A stretch of 64,000 bases of DNA, taken from assembly GCF_030123365.1 (NCBI RefSeq), contig NZ_CP126107.1, positions 2,279,501-2,343,500 of the forward strand, given 5' to 3'. The DNA comes from Neobacillus sp. SuZ13 (GTDB taxonomy: Bacteria > Bacillota > Bacilli > Bacillales > Cytobacillaceae). Below are positions 63,170 through 64,000 of the stretch, piece by piece. Every line of letters starts with the position of its first letter. Position 1 is the stretch's first letter. The position numbers and the translations under genes are program-made. The notes beneath the pieces were generated by a model. The model did no database searches. It had not been told where the DNA came from and worked only from the letters and a program-made list of their open reading frames with translations.

Positions 63170-64000
63170 ATGAAACGGTTATTTCGAGGACTTATCAGAC
63201 TTGTATTAATAGTAGCAGGATTTCTTTTTATTTTTAATCTTCCCTCTTTATTAGGGATTGGAAAGGATCATATAGAAATTAACTTCGAAAGGTTTTGGGT
63301 AAATCTAACATCCGATTTTCAATTTTTATTTCAATCTAATCAAGATAAATACCTAGAGATGTTAAAAAAATTACATATTGTTGAGAGCTATCAGTATACA
63401 ATGACAATTCTATTAAGCAGTCTTTTATTTATCATTTTTCTAGCGATGATTACGGCTATATTGATTTTCCTCTCACCGGAAAAAGTAAAAAATAAATTGA
63501 AAAGCGGGCTTAATTTCTTCGAAGGTATTCCAGATTTGCTCATTATTTTTTTATTCCAGTTTTTTGTTATCACCCTATATAAATCAACAGGATTAAAGTT
63601 TTTACAATTGTATGGGTTATATGGTCATAAACCTTATTTTGTTCCAATTATGACCGTTTCTTTTCTACCTTTTTTCTTATTGCTACAATTCCTCATTAAG
63701 ATCATTGATGAAGAACAATACCAGCAATATGTTCTCTATGCGAAAGCAAAGGGAATGGACCGTATTCGGATATTACTTGTCCATATTATGAGAAACATTT
63801 TTCCACTTTTAATCTTGCAGTTAAGAACAATCGTATGGATATTACTTTCTAATATTTATTTGGTTGAAATTTTATTTAATATAAGTGGGTTTAATCAGCA
63901 ATTGTTTAAAATTATTTTTATGGATGGGGAATTTTCTGTCCTTGTTCTGTGTTTGCTAATGTTATCTTTTCCATTGGTGGTTATCGAAACTGCAGGATGG
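63170..64000 (+). CDS. ABC transporter permease, OppB/DppB-type (5' part)
   Basis: The frame opens at ATG 63170 (GGGTGGGA upstream) and runs to the window edge without a stop: 277 codons. It has an N-terminal helix, an extracytoplasmic segment, and then helices with the permease cytoplasmic loop YAKAKGMDRIRILLVHIMRNIFP, a form of the EAA motif that docks on the ATPase. This fits peptide- or nickel-type importers (Opp/Dpp). The remainder of the system must lie beyond the window. Confidence 0.8.
   Translation, partial: MKRLFRGLIRLVLIVAGFLFIFNLPSLLGIGKDHIEINFERFWVNLTSDFQFLFQSNQDKYLEMLKKLHIVESYQYTMTILLSSLLFIIFLAMITAILIFLSPEKVKNKLKSGLNFFEGIPDLLIIFLFQFFVITLYKSTGLKFLQLYGLYGHKPYFVPIMTVSFLPFFLLLQFLIKIIDEEQYQQYVLYAKAKGMDRIRILLVHIMRNIFPLLILQLRTIVWILLSNIYLVEILFNISGFNQQLFKIIFMDGEFSVLVLCLLMLSFPLVVIETAGW

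Noticed and set aside
1..64000. tRNA, rRNA, phage or insertion sequence genes
   Set aside because: None found on reading both strands; no transposase or integrase motifs, and no tRNA-like cloverleaf ends were seen.

Overview
The window is low-GC, densely packed chromosomal DNA from a spore-forming member of the Bacillaceae. Spore-photoproduct lyase (splAB), a GerA-type germinant-receptor operon, swrC, an LtaS-type lipoteichoic acid synthase, a CysH-type sulfate operon, a sigma-54/RocR-like switch and a P450-BM3 relative all fit a Bacillus or Neobacillus-like genome. The species cannot be fixed from this sequence. No rRNA, tRNA, CRISPR array, prophage or intact insertion sequence was seen. Features are Shine-Dalgarno (SD) led genes, mostly closed by strong hairpin terminators.

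Layout. 1-6000: the end of a CitMHS transporter, an AEC permease, a structured dispersed repeat (copy 1), a 792-residue protein with two class I isoprenoid-synthase-like halves, a helix-repeat/coiled-coil/J-domain protein, and a secreted SGNH esterase. 6000-21000: a catabolic island. Two tandem Crp/Fnr-type regulators diverge from an aromatic-acid MFS carrier, which is followed by a long run encoding tryptophan -> kynurenine -> anthranilate -> 3-hydroxyanthranilate -> 2-aminomuconate -> oxocrotonate-type products. The run holds the FAD-dependent anthranilate 3-hydroxylase system (oxygenase, FAD synthetase, flavin reductase), 3-hydroxyanthranilate dioxygenase, ACMS decarboxylase, aminomuconate deaminase, semialdehyde dehydrogenase, a hydratase/decarboxylase pair, kynureninase, an amino acid permease and tryptophan 2,3-dioxygenase. 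Kynurenine formamidase, the tautomerase, the final aldolase and acetaldehyde dehydrogenase are not here. 21012-21600: a 52-bp tandem repeat array whose units each carry a start codon and an 11-codon reading frame.

21700-32300: a germinant-receptor operon in A-C-B order, an L,D-transpeptidase, an Eis-like acetyltransferase, BrnQ, a manganese catalase and splAB. 32300-42600: a DHA2 drug exporter, a TetR regulator and the RND pump SwrC. Matching palindromes lie inside the promoters of the exporter and of swrC, so the three genes look like one regulon. LtaS and a YhgE/Pip protein follow. 42600-47600: cysH-sat-cysC-sirB, a YitT protein and copy 2 of the dispersed repeat. 47600-53700: an MFS exporter with its MarR repressor, a P450-BM3-type fusion that has lost its FAD/NADPH half, and aspartase. 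53700-64000: a LysM/deacetylase, a VanW lipoprotein, a small zinc-ribbon protein, a sigma-54 activator facing an amino acid permease with a textbook -24/-12 promoter and three upstream palindromes, a PadR/DUF1700/DUF4173 group, and the start of an Opp-type ABC permease cut by the window edge.

The most notable items are the regulatory design of the tryptophan/anthranilate island (a shared Crp/Fnr-type site placed about -41 at two promoters, a cre site, and a possible Trp-containing leader peptide), the 52-bp array, the double isoprenoid-synthase protein and the truncated P450 fusion.
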